NCBI GenBank assembly: GCA_028874335.1
Contig: JAPPJY010000005.1
Span: forward strand, 1-46,125
From: Gemmatimonadota bacterium
GTDB lineage: Bacteria; Latescibacterota; UBA2968; GCA-2709665
Direction: 5' to 3'
DNA length: 46,125 nucleotides
The translations under genes and the position numbers were made by a program. The notes under the pieces are model-generated. The model worked only from the letters and a program-made list of their open reading frames with translations. It did not search any database and was not told the origin of the DNA. Positions 7,096 to 14,529 of this stretch are shown here, one piece after another; positions within the stretch are counted from its first letter, which is position 1; each line of letters starts with the position of its first letter.

Positions 7096-7935
7096 ATGTC
7101 AAGCGCCTGGAGCCAACAGGAGGTCGAAGCCACCGTTCTGAACTACTTCGATATGCTGGCTTCCGAACTTCGCGGTGAACAGTATAACAAAGCTGCTCAC
7201 AACAGGGTGCTCCGTGCGCGGCTTGATGACCGGTCACGCGGCGCGGTAGAACGCAAACACCAGAACATCAGCGCGGTTCTGATTGAGTTGGGTTTCCCTT
7301 ACATCAGCGGATACAAGCCACTCTCCAACGTTCAGCACATGTTGCGGGATGTGGTCAGCGAGCAGGTTCTTTCTCTCGAGCGCCTGGTCAAAGCCGATGT
7401 CGAGACAACCCAGACCCCGGTCACAGTCGATGATATCCTCGACATTGGTGTCGATCCGCCTGAACCTGCATCTGTTTCGGTGGGTGAGAAGACGACCGAC
7501 TACGTGGTTCGCGCTCACCTCGCCCCAACGATAAACTACCTTGAGATGGAGGCGCGCAATCGATCGCTCGGGTGCGCTGGAGAAGACCTGGTGATAAAGT
7601 TCGAGCGTGCCCGCCTACGGCGCGAAGGTAAGGACCGCCTGGCCAGAAACGTCGAGCAGGTTTCTAAAACCGTGGGCGACCATGCCGGCTACGATATTCG
7701 TTCGTACGAAGTCGGTGGGCAGGATCGATTCATCGAGGTCAAGACAACGCGTTACGGCAAGCTCACACCATTCTACATCAGCGCCGGCGAGGTCCGATTC
7801 TCCGAAACGAACGCAGAAGCCTACCACCTCTACAGGCTCTTCGAGTTTCGACAGAGTCCCGGGCTATTCCAGCTACAGGGAGATGTCGGACGTCACGTAC
7901 ACTTGCAGGCAATCAACTACCGCGCACGATTCTGA
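7096..7935 (+). CDS. DUF3883 domain protein, PD-(D/E)XK nuclease-like
   Basis: A 279-residue protein. The C-terminal part (about 155-250) fits DUF3883, a PD-(D/E)XK-type domain: GED (E163), GYDIRSYE with D200, RFIEVKTT with E214 and K216 forming the D...ExK core, then TPFYISAGEV. The N-terminal part (about 1-85), WSQQEVEATVLNYFDML to ISGYKPLSNVQ, is a segment often found joined to DUF3883. Such proteins are frequent around restriction and other defence loci, where a DNA-cleaving role is presumed. Here there is no methylase, helicase or restriction partner nearby, so it is an orphan. The start is supported by GAAAGAG upstream. The intact catalytic residues argue against decay. Confidence 0.78.
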   Translation: MSSAWSQQEVEATVLNYFDMLASELRGEQYNKAAHNRVLRARLDDRSRGAVERKHQNISAVLIELGFPYISGYKPLSNVQHMLRDVVSEQVLSLERLVKADVETTQTPVTVDDILDIGVDPPEPASVSVGEKTTDYVVRAHLAPTINYLEMEARNRSLGCAGEDLVIKFERARLRREGKDRLARNVEQVSKTVGDHAGYDIRSYEVGGQDRFIEVKTTRYGKLTPFYISAGEVRFSETNAEAYHLYRLFEFRQSPGLFQLQGDVGRHVHLQAINYRARF

Positions 7936-8050
7936 AAGCCGGACCTGCCGAGAATGGAATCGGCGCTGATAGGTGAACTTCGAAAGATCGGCGCCAGCGA
8001 GAACAACGTCACAGCGCACAGGCTGGATCTCTGCGATCGGGACTGCTGAT

Positions 8051-8809
8051 TTGACGGAGCCGGACATCTACCGCCTGCTGGTTTGGGTCATATTCGGCCT
8101 GGCCGGCGTGACCTTCCTGTATTTGCTTCGGAGACCGGCGCCTTACGGCCGCCACTTTCCGGGCTCCGGTTGGGGGCCGACCGTCTCCGGCAGGGCGGGC
8201 TGGATCGGCATGGAATCTCCGGCGGTCTTCTTCTTCCTGTTCGTTTATCTGGAAGGGAGCTTGAAGGGCAGCCTCCTGTCGCTGGTTTTCCTGGCGATGT
8301 GGCAGGGCCATTACCTGAACCGGACGCTCATCTACCCGTTCCGGATGCGGACCGGCCGAAGAATGCCGCTTGTCGTAGCCGGTTCGGGGTTCTTCTTCAA
8401 TATGCTGAATGCTTATGTTAACGCCCGGTTCGTCTCCCATCTCGGCGAGTACCCTGTTTCATGGCTGACCAACCCGTGTTTCCTGATCGGAGCGGCAGTT
8501 TTCGCCGGTGGCATCGTTCTGAATGTGCACAGCGACGGCATCCTGCGCGGCCTGCGGAAACAGGGAGGCACAGGTTACGTCGTCCCGGACCGCGGCGCCT
8601 TCCGGCACGTCTCCTGCCCGAACTACCTCGGCGAGATTCTGGAATGGACGGGTTGGGCGATCGCCACGTGGTCGCCCGGCGGGCTCGCGTTCTGCGTTTA
8701 CACGATCGCCAATCTGGTCCCCCGGGCTCTCAGCAATCACCGCTGGTACCGGGAACGCTTCCCGGACTACCCGCCCAGCCGCCGTGCCCTTATCCCGGGC
8801 GTATTCTGA
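8051..8809 (+). CDS. steroid 5-alpha-reductase-family integral membrane oxidoreductase
   Basis: About 252 residues with six or so hydrophobic segments. It matches the 3-oxo-5-alpha-steroid 4-dehydrogenase (SRD5A) family: YGRHFPGSGWGPTV near the N-terminus, WQGHYLNRTLIYPFRMR, LNVHSDGILRGLRK, GAFRHVSCPNYLGEILEW (the hallmark C-terminal motif that binds NADPH) and HRWYRERFPDYPP at the end. These enzymes reduce an activated C=C bond of a steroid or polyprenoid-type enone with NADPH in the membrane. Bacterial substrates are mostly unknown. No ATG is available; TTG at 8051 places the N-terminus like relatives (LTEPDIYRLLVW), while an upstream GTG at 7973 would add 26 non-conserved residues. A lipid-type substrate would suit the Rieske/P450/SDR genes 20 kb away, but that link is speculative. 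Confidence 0.82.
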   Translation: MTEPDIYRLLVWVIFGLAGVTFLYLLRRPAPYGRHFPGSGWGPTVSGRAGWIGMESPAVFFFLFVYLEGSLKGSLLSLVFLAMWQGHYLNRTLIYPFRMRTGRRMPLVVAGSGFFFNMLNAYVNARFVSHLGEYPVSWLTNPCFLIGAAVFAGGIVLNVHSDGILRGLRKQGGTGYVVPDRGAFRHVSCPNYLGEILEWTGWAIATWSPGGLAFCVYTIANLVPRALSNHRWYRERFPDYPPSRRALIPGVF

Positions 8810-8858
8810 ACAGGTCGGGAATGCCGGCGCGGCGGGTTCCGTCCGGACTGAGTTCGCC

Positions 8859-9016
8859 TTGCCCTGAGCTGCTCCCTGAGCACTTGCCCTGAGCTTGTCG
8901 AAGGGTGTCGAAGGGTCGGTGAAGGGCTGTGCAATGGATCCGAACGGGTGCCGAAACACGGGCACTTCGACATTTCGACAAGCTCAATGCAGGCATGCTC
9001 AGTGACCACGTCTCGG
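8859..9016. repeat. dispersed intergenic repeat R1, copy 2 (partial, diverged)
   Basis: Shares with copies 1 and 3 the CCCTGAGCTTGTCGAAGGG core, here with an internal reduplication, then GGTCGGTGAAGGG, ACACGGGCACTTCGAC, AAGCTCAATG and GTGACCACGTCTC. The left third of the element is missing, and GCAGGCATGCTCA is inserted before GTGACCACG. It fills the spacer between the reductase and the gamma-glutamyltransferase. Confidence 0.75.
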
Positions 9017-9100
9017 TAGGCACAAAGACAGCTTTGACAAGCTTGGCTGCTGCAGCTCTTGAAAACCTTGCGTTCCCTCCCCCAAAAAGGAACAATCGAA

Positions 9101-10837
9101 ATGCCGGGAAGTCATCGCCCTTCGGTCCGTGGTAAACGGTATATGGTCTCGTCGCTGCACTATCTTGCAACCATGGGCGGGGTCCGGATTCTCGAAAACG
9201 GCGGCAATGCTGCCGATGCCGGCGTCGCCACCGGGATCTGCATCAACGTGCTTCAACCCGGGTCCACTCATTTCGGCGGCGTCGCACCGATTATCTATTG
9301 CCCGGGAACGGGCGCGCCCGTTGAAACCATCAGCGGCCTCGGACGCTGGCCCCGGGCTGCAAGCATCGACACCTTTCAGGAATATCACGGCGGCGACCTG
9401 CCCCCCGGTATCCTGCGAACCGTTACGCCGGCATCGCCTGATGCGTGGTTGACGGCGCTGGCGCGGTTCGGCACCATGAGCTTCGAGCAGGTCATCCAGC
9501 CCGCGCTGGACCTCGCCGAGAACGGACTCCCGGTCGACGATCAGTTCCACGCCTTCGCCAGCGGAGCACTGGGAGATGCGCCGTCGACAACTGCCGTTTT
9601 CAATCCCGGGGGACACATTCCACAGATCGGGGAAGTTTTCTGCCAGAAGGACCTGGCGAACACCTTCCGGCGGATGATCGATGCCGAACGAGGGGCACGC
9701 GGCGATCGGGTAACGGGAATCAGGGCCGCGCGCGATCTGATCTACAAGGGCGAAATCGCACGTGAAATTGCCGAATTCTACGCGCGGGAAGGGGGCCTGC
9801 TCACGTACGAGGATCTTGCGGCGTTCTCAGTTCGGGTCGAACCCCCCGCACACATCACCTACAAGGGCTATGACGTCTATACCTGCGGTTCCTGGTGCCA
9901 GGGTCCAACGTTGAACATGGCGCTGAAGATCCTCGAAGGAGTTGACCTGCGGAGAATGGGACACGAATCCGCGGACTATCTCCATGCGATTATCGAGGGG
10001 ATCAAACTGGTGTTTGCCGATCGGGAGGCGTACTTCGGCGACCCCGATTTCGTGCAGGTACCGCTGGCGGGTTTACTTGATGAGCGCTATGCCGCTGGAA
10101 GACGGAACGCCATTGATCCGGATCGCGCCGCGGCCGACATGCCGCGCGCCGGCGATCCGTGGCCGTTCCATCCGGAACCGCGCGGGCAAAACGGTCCCTT
10201 CCCGACCCAGGATCCGGACCGACCGCAACCGGACCTACTGTCTCATTGGGAAAGCGACACCAGTTACCTCTGTGTGGTGGACGAACAGGGCAACGCCTTT
10301 TCTTCGACCCCGTCCGACGTGGTCGGTTGGACGCCTGTCGTGCCGGGCCTGGGTTTTCCAGTCTCGGGACGGGGCACGCAGACGTGGCTGGATCCGGCGC
10401 ATCCCTCATGTCTGCAGCCGTGGAAGCGTCCGCGCCTCACCCCGAATCCCGCGCTGGTTCTGAAGGATGGCAGGCCTTTTATGCCTTTTGGTTGTCCCGG
10501 CGGCGATGCGCAGGTCCAGGGGATGCTGCAGGTGTTCCTCAATATCATCGAGTTCGGTATGGAACCTCAGGAAGCGATAGACGCACCACGCGTCATCGGC
10601 CACAGCTTTCCGAATTCGTTCTGGCCCCACGGATCGTTACCCGGCGAGGTAACGGTCGAAGCCCGCATCGCCCCGCACGTGCGCGAGGACCTGCGAGGTC
10701 GGGGGCACATCGTCGACGATAATGACGAATGGAGCTCCGGAGTCAGCCGGGTGTGCGCCATTACGGTCGATCATGAGACGGGCACGCGCATGGGCGGCGC
10801 GGACCCCCGCTCGACGTCGTACGCCATCGGCTGGTGA
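9101..10837 (+). CDS. gamma-glutamyltransferase family protein
   Basis: A 578-residue member of the GGT family (N-terminal nucleophile hydrolases), which removes or transfers the gamma-glutamyl group of glutathione and related amides. Visible landmarks are GGVRILENGGNAADAGVAT near the N-terminus, STHFGGVAPIIYC, GLGRWPRAAS, the self-cleavage/catalytic site SDTSYLCVVD with Thr387 as predicted nucleophile, GNAFSSTPSD, and MPFGCPGGDAQ...DAPR toward the end. The best start is ATG 9101, preceded by AAAAAGGAAC; an upstream ATG at 9059 would add 14 weak residues. There is no signal peptide, unlike periplasmic GGTs, so it probably acts in the cytoplasm, and it may belong to the broader GGT-like clade with other amide substrates. 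It is followed by a Na+ symporter and an M19 dipeptidase. Confidence 0.9.
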   Translation: MPGSHRPSVRGKRYMVSSLHYLATMGGVRILENGGNAADAGVATGICINVLQPGSTHFGGVAPIIYCPGTGAPVETISGLGRWPRAASIDTFQEYHGGDLPPGILRTVTPASPDAWLTALARFGTMSFEQVIQPALDLAENGLPVDDQFHAFASGALGDAPSTTAVFNPGGHIPQIGEVFCQKDLANTFRRMIDAERGARGDRVTGIRAARDLIYKGEIAREIAEFYAREGGLLTYEDLAAFSVRVEPPAHITYKGYDVYTCGSWCQGPTLNMALKILEGVDLRRMGHESADYLHAIIEGIKLVFADREAYFGDPDFVQVPLAGLLDERYAAGRRNAIDPDRAAADMPRAGDPWPFHPEPRGQNGPFPTQDPDRPQPDLLSHWESDTSYLCVVDEQGNAFSSTPSDVVGWTPVVPGLGFPVSGRGTQTWLDPAHPSCLQPWKRPRLTPNPALVLKDGRPFMPFGCPGGDAQVQGMLQVFLNIIEFGMEPQEAIDAPRVIGHSFPNSFWPHGSLPGEVTVEARIAPHVREDLRGRGHIVDDNDEWSSGVSRVCAITVDHETGTRMGGADPRSTSYAIGW

Positions 10838-10944
10838 ACGGATTGCAGGAGGGGGAAGTACCGCAAGGCGTTTCGCGAATAGCCCCTGCGAAAGCTCACA
10901 TTCTTAGAATCAGTATTGTCGTCCAACGCGACAACCTTGAATTT

Positions 10945-11033
10945 GTAGGGGCAACCCTTGTGGTTGCCCGCCTTGCCGCTGTATCCGGCTTTCTCCTTGT
11001 GCCCTTTGTGTCTTTGTGTCTCCGTGTGAGGCA
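10945..11033. repeat. modular stem-loop repeat R2 (C and B modules)
   Basis: GTAGGGGCAACC-CTTGT-GGTTGCCCGCC (10945-10972) forms a hairpin with arms GGGCAACC/GGTTGCCC. It is followed by a diverged, reverse-oriented copy of the CACACGAAGACACGAAGG module (TTTGTGTCTCCGTGTGAGG, ending about 11033). The same modules recur at 21930, 24485-24599, 24651 and 26773. Confidence 0.75.
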
Positions 11034-11114
11034 AGGTTTTCGTTCGGGTTGGTTGGAGAGACCACGATGCATACCTGACGGCTTGTTAACAGGATGTCTT
11101 TAAAGAAAGGTTAT

Positions 11115-12608
11115 ATGCTCACACAAATCGATTATGGCGTTATCGCGGTCTACGCGGTGCTGATGGCCTGGATTGGAATTCTGGCGAAGCGGAAGTCCGC
11201 CAACGTGGAACAGTACTTCGCGGCGGGGCACGGGTTGCCCTGGTGGATGGCGGCCATCTCGCATCATGTATCGGGATACAGCGCGGTGGCGTTCGTGGGT
11301 TTCGCCGGCCGTGCGGCGGTCACGGGATTCAGCATGTGGACCCTGTTCTCGCTCGGGGTGTTCGTGGCGCTCGTGATCGGATGCCTCGTGTGGGCGCCGC
11401 GATGGTCCAGGCTGAAAGTGCTCACGCCCGTGGAATACCTGGAAGCGCGCTACGGCAATTCCGTGAGGGGCCTGATTGCGGTGTCCGGTATCCTCATCAA
11501 GTTCATCGACCTGGGCATCAAGCTGTTCGCGATCTCGATCGTCGTACACGTGGTTACGGGGTGGGCGGTGCTGCCTGTGATCGTGGTATCGGGCCTGATT
11601 ACGATCGCGTACGTGTTCATCGGCGGCTTGTGGGCGACGGTATTGACGGACCTGGTACAGTTCGTGGTCCAGCTCGTCATGAGTCTGGCCGTGCTGTTCA
11701 TCGCGCTGGATATGGTAGGGGGCTGGAACGCGATGTGGGACAGTCTGCCGCGGGAGCGCGCCGGCCTTTTCAACGCGGCAGGAGGGATCAGCGCCAGCTT
11801 CTGGCTGGTCTACGTGGTCGTCATCATCTTCAGCTACAACGGGGGAACGTGGGGACTGGCGCAACGATTCGTGTCCGTGGAAAAGCCGAGGGATGCCCAG
11901 AGGGCGGCGCTTTTGTCCGCGGTGCTCTATCTGTTCTATCCCATCGTCATCTTCGTCCCCGCGTGGGCGGCGCCGCTGTTGATCCCCGAGTACTTCGATC
12001 CTCAGACGCTTCAGCCAATCGCCGGTTTCGATCTGGACCAGACGTATATCCTCGTAACCCAGAAGATCCTCTCCGCTCTGGCGCCGGGGCTGATCGGACT
12101 GCTGGTTTGCTCGATGTTTGCCGCGACGATGTCGATGATCGACAGCGATATCAACGCGTTGGCCGCCGTATTCACCAAGGACTTCTACCAGCGGAACTTC
12201 AGGCGCGAAATCGACGACAGGGCGCTGTTCAGGGCGGGCATGACCATCACGGCGATCTTCGGGCTCGCGGTCCTGGTGACGGCGATCGTGATCTCCCAGA
12301 GTCAGGGCATGAACAAGGTGTTCGGCCTCACGGTAAAGCTGTTCGGCGGCCTCCTGTCGCCCATCGCGATCCCGCTGATGTTCGGGATGATATGGAAACG
12401 CCCGACGGCGCGCGGCGCGATCCTGTCATTTATCGGCGGCGTCATCACCTACTTCATCGCGATTCAATACACCGACAGATTCGAGATATACACGGGTGTG
12501 GAGATCCTGGTCGCGCTGGTCATCTACTTCGGAGAGGGTTATATCTCCAGACGCAGCGCGGAGAAGGAGGCGGAGGTTGAGGCGCTGTTTGAGAGAATTG
12601 AAAAGTGA
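11115..12608 (+). CDS. sodium:solute symporter (SSS family)
   Basis: A 497-residue polytopic membrane protein of the SSS (SLC5-like) family, which uses the sodium gradient to import small solutes. It opens with a transmembrane helix (YGVIAVYAVLMAWIGILAKR), then the family motif VEQYFAAGHGLPWWMAAIS, GYSAVAFVGFAG, LEARYGNSVRG, a VFIGGLWATVLTDLVQF core segment and about a dozen further helices, ending in a charged cytoplasmic tail. ATG 11115 is preferred because AAAGAAAGG lies just upstream and homology begins there; ATG 11094 is less likely. Substrate specificity cannot be read from sequence. The position between GGT and dipeptidase genes suggests uptake of an amino acid or peptide-derived compound. 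Confidence 0.9.
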   Translation: MLTQIDYGVIAVYAVLMAWIGILAKRKSANVEQYFAAGHGLPWWMAAISHHVSGYSAVAFVGFAGRAAVTGFSMWTLFSLGVFVALVIGCLVWAPRWSRLKVLTPVEYLEARYGNSVRGLIAVSGILIKFIDLGIKLFAISIVVHVVTGWAVLPVIVVSGLITIAYVFIGGLWATVLTDLVQFVVQLVMSLAVLFIALDMVGGWNAMWDSLPRERAGLFNAAGGISASFWLVYVVVIIFSYNGGTWGLAQRFVSVEKPRDAQRAALLSAVLYLFYPIVIFVPAWAAPLLIPEYFDPQTLQPIAGFDLDQTYILVTQKILSALAPGLIGLLVCSMFAATMSMIDSDINALAAVFTKDFYQRNFRREIDDRALFRAGMTITAIFGLAVLVTAIVISQSQGMNKVFGLTVKLFGGLLSPIAIPLMFGMIWKRPTARGAILSFIGGVITYFIAIQYTDRFEIYTGVEILVALVIYFGEGYISRRSAEKEAEVEALFERIEK

Positions 12609-13145
12609 TACATCTGCATAAAAAAGCTGTCAGCTATCAGCCGTCAGCCAAGATCAAAATTCAAAAAAACAACCTCCACCCAGGATCCCTGCCTTCGGTA
12701 GAAAATACCGTCAGCCATCAGTTTTCAATTGTCAGCGAAGAACGGCAAGAGCATGAATCCTATCGGCAATCCTTGAAGAGGACCCGCCACGGCCGCCTGG
12801 TGGCGGTGTTGGGGGTTTTTCCACGCTGGTCCGTCCAACACTGCAGTTCCATGAAGTTATATGCGTACGCAGGGCACAATCGTCCGTTAACGCCGCTGGA
12901 CAGGTTCGTGGAAAAACCCGCCCCGCGCCGAGCGGCGCCCTTCTTTTTCGCCCTTTTTCTGCGCAGCAAGAAAAAGGGCAAGGAAATAGGGGCATTTGGA
13001 GTGGCGGGAAAGAAGCAAAGAGAAAGCAAGAACGACAAAAGAACAAAGTACGAGATTCAACATCCAAATATCACCAGGCTCCCCTCAGTCTGCAAAAAAG
13101 ACCGGCATCTGATTTCGCCATGATATCTTCGATAGGAGAACCTCA
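12609..13145. other. 537-bp intergenic region with short repeats, no gene supported
   Basis: It begins with direct CAGCTATCAGCCGTCAGCC-type repeats (about 12628-12650 and 12709-12738), a type that recurs at about 24411-24432. The middle (about 12905-12975) is low complexity, with purine/pyrimidine runs around AAGAAAAAGGGC. Both strands contain long open frames, but the translations are skewed and unlike any family. The only functional element I trust is the ribosome site ATAGGAG (13132-13138) of the next gene. Confidence 0.6.
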
Positions 13146-14201
13146 ATGCTGATCGTCGATTCTCACCTGGATATCGCCCATAACGCGCTCGAATGGGACC
13201 GGGACCTGCTCCAGCCCATCGCCGAAATTCGCGAGGCCGAAGCGGGGATGGCGCAGAAGGGCCGCGGCATGAACGTGGTAAATTTCGCCGAACTGCGGCG
13301 CGGCGGGATCGGCCTCTTCTTCGTCACGGTGCACTCCCGGCTCGCATCGATGGGCAATCGCTTTCCCGGGGTGCGCACCCAGGACATCGCCTACGCCAGG
13401 TGCAAGGGCGAATTGGCCTACTACCGCCTGATGGAGGCCAGGGGCGTTTTGCGCCAAATACGTGATTGCGCGGAACTCGACGCCCATCTGGTCGAGTGGG
13501 ATAACGATCCGAAGACGACCCCACTGGGATTCGTCCTCAGCATGGAAGGGGCGGACGGCATCGTGGCGCCGGAACAGGTCGCCGAGTGGTGGGATGAAGG
13601 CCTGAGGATCGTGAGCCTGTGTCACTACGGGGTCAGCGCCTACTCACACGGGACCCAGGCTCCCGGCGGCCTGACGGCCAGAGGCCGCCCCATGCTCGAA
13701 GCCCTGGGGGCGGCCGGGATCATCCTCGATGTAAGCCACCTGGCCGAGCAGGCATTCTGGGAAGCCATGGAGGTCTTCAACGGTCCGGTGGTGGCCACGC
13801 ACAACTGCTGCCGGACCCTTTGCGACCACGACCGCCAGCTCGACGATCGACAGATCAAGACGCTGGCGCAGCGCGGGGGCGTCATTGGCACAGCCATGGA
13901 CGTCTGGATGGTCTCTCCCCTGTGGGACCCGGCCGCCATGGACAACACGGGCATCACGCTGGAGACCGTGGTGGACCACGTCGACCACGTCTGCCAGCTG
14001 ACCGAGAACTCGCGCCACGCCGCCATCGGCACCGACCTAGACGGCGGCTTCGGCAAGGAGCAGTGCCCCTCCGACCTCGACACGATCGCCGGCCTGCGGA
14101 AGATTCCCGCCATCCTCGAAAGGCGCGGTTACTCGCATGCAGACGTTTCAAACATCATGCATGGGAACTGGCTCCGAATGCTGCACGCGGCGTGGAGATG
14201 A
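13146..14201 (+). CDS. M19 membrane dipeptidase (renal dipeptidase) family protein
   Basis: A 351-residue zinc dipeptidase-like amidohydrolase. The metal-binding set is present: H7 and D9 in VDSHLDIAHN, E134 in LSMEGADG, H198 in LDVSHLAEQAFW and H219 in VVATHNCCR, plus the TDLDGGFG segment near 297. Family members hydrolyse dipeptides, including cysteinyl-glycine and D-amino-acid dipeptides. The first residues already form a beta strand of the barrel (MLIVDSHLD), so the start is fixed and there is no signal peptide; the protein is probably cytoplasmic despite the family name. ATAGGAG lies 7 bp upstream. With the GGT and symporter before it, a role in breaking down imported gamma-glutamyl or Cys-Gly-type peptides is a reasonable inference. 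Confidence 0.92.
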   Translation: MLIVDSHLDIAHNALEWDRDLLQPIAEIREAEAGMAQKGRGMNVVNFAELRRGGIGLFFVTVHSRLASMGNRFPGVRTQDIAYARCKGELAYYRLMEARGVLRQIRDCAELDAHLVEWDNDPKTTPLGFVLSMEGADGIVAPEQVAEWWDEGLRIVSLCHYGVSAYSHGTQAPGGLTARGRPMLEALGAAGIILDVSHLAEQAFWEAMEVFNGPVVATHNCCRTLCDHDRQLDDRQIKTLAQRGGVIGTAMDVWMVSPLWDPAAMDNTGITLETVVDHVDHVCQLTENSRHAAIGTDLDGGFGKEQCPSDLDTIAGLRKIPAILERRGYSHADVSNIMHGNWLRMLHAAWR

Positions 14202-14214
14202 CCTGGATCGGTGA

Positions 14215-14503
14215 TTTGTCCCGGAAGTAAGTTGCCAGGATTCGGCCGTCGAGTCGCCCGTTTCGCATCCCTTCGACAGGCTCTGGGCGGCGCCTTCGAC
14301 AGGCTCAGGAGTCAGCGGGTGAGCCCTGAGCCGCTCCCTGAGCTTGCGGTCCCTGAGCCTGTCGAAGGGTCGAAGGGTCGGCGAAGGGATATCGATTGGC
14401 CATCGGCTGATATTGAAACGCGGGCATTTCGACAAGCTCAATGACCACGTTTCAGCGAGACGGGATGAATCGCCGGTCGAATGGTGAGGTAGTTCTGGGA
14501 CAG
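14215..14503. repeat. dispersed intergenic repeat R1, copy 3
   Basis: Nearly full-length homologue of 1946-2210, in the same orientation. It is about 24 bp longer because of an extra GGTCCCTGAGCCTGTCGAAGG unit in the core. The flanks (GGAAGTAAGTTGCC on the left, GGGACAG on the right) coincide with copy 1, which defines the element ends. It separates the dipeptidase from the transglutaminase-fold gene. Confidence 0.85.
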
Positions 14504-14529
14504 GACACTTGTCAGAGGAGGTTTCAAAT

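Noticed and set aside
11243..12580. Long plus-strand frame of 445 codons overlapping the first symporter gene
   Set aside because: An Arg/Gly-rich frame-shifted shadow with no membrane helices; the symporter frame has clear homology.
12605..13123. Open frames on both strands after the first symporter
   Set aside because: The translations derive from short repeats and purine/pyrimidine runs; no family resemblance or ribosome site.
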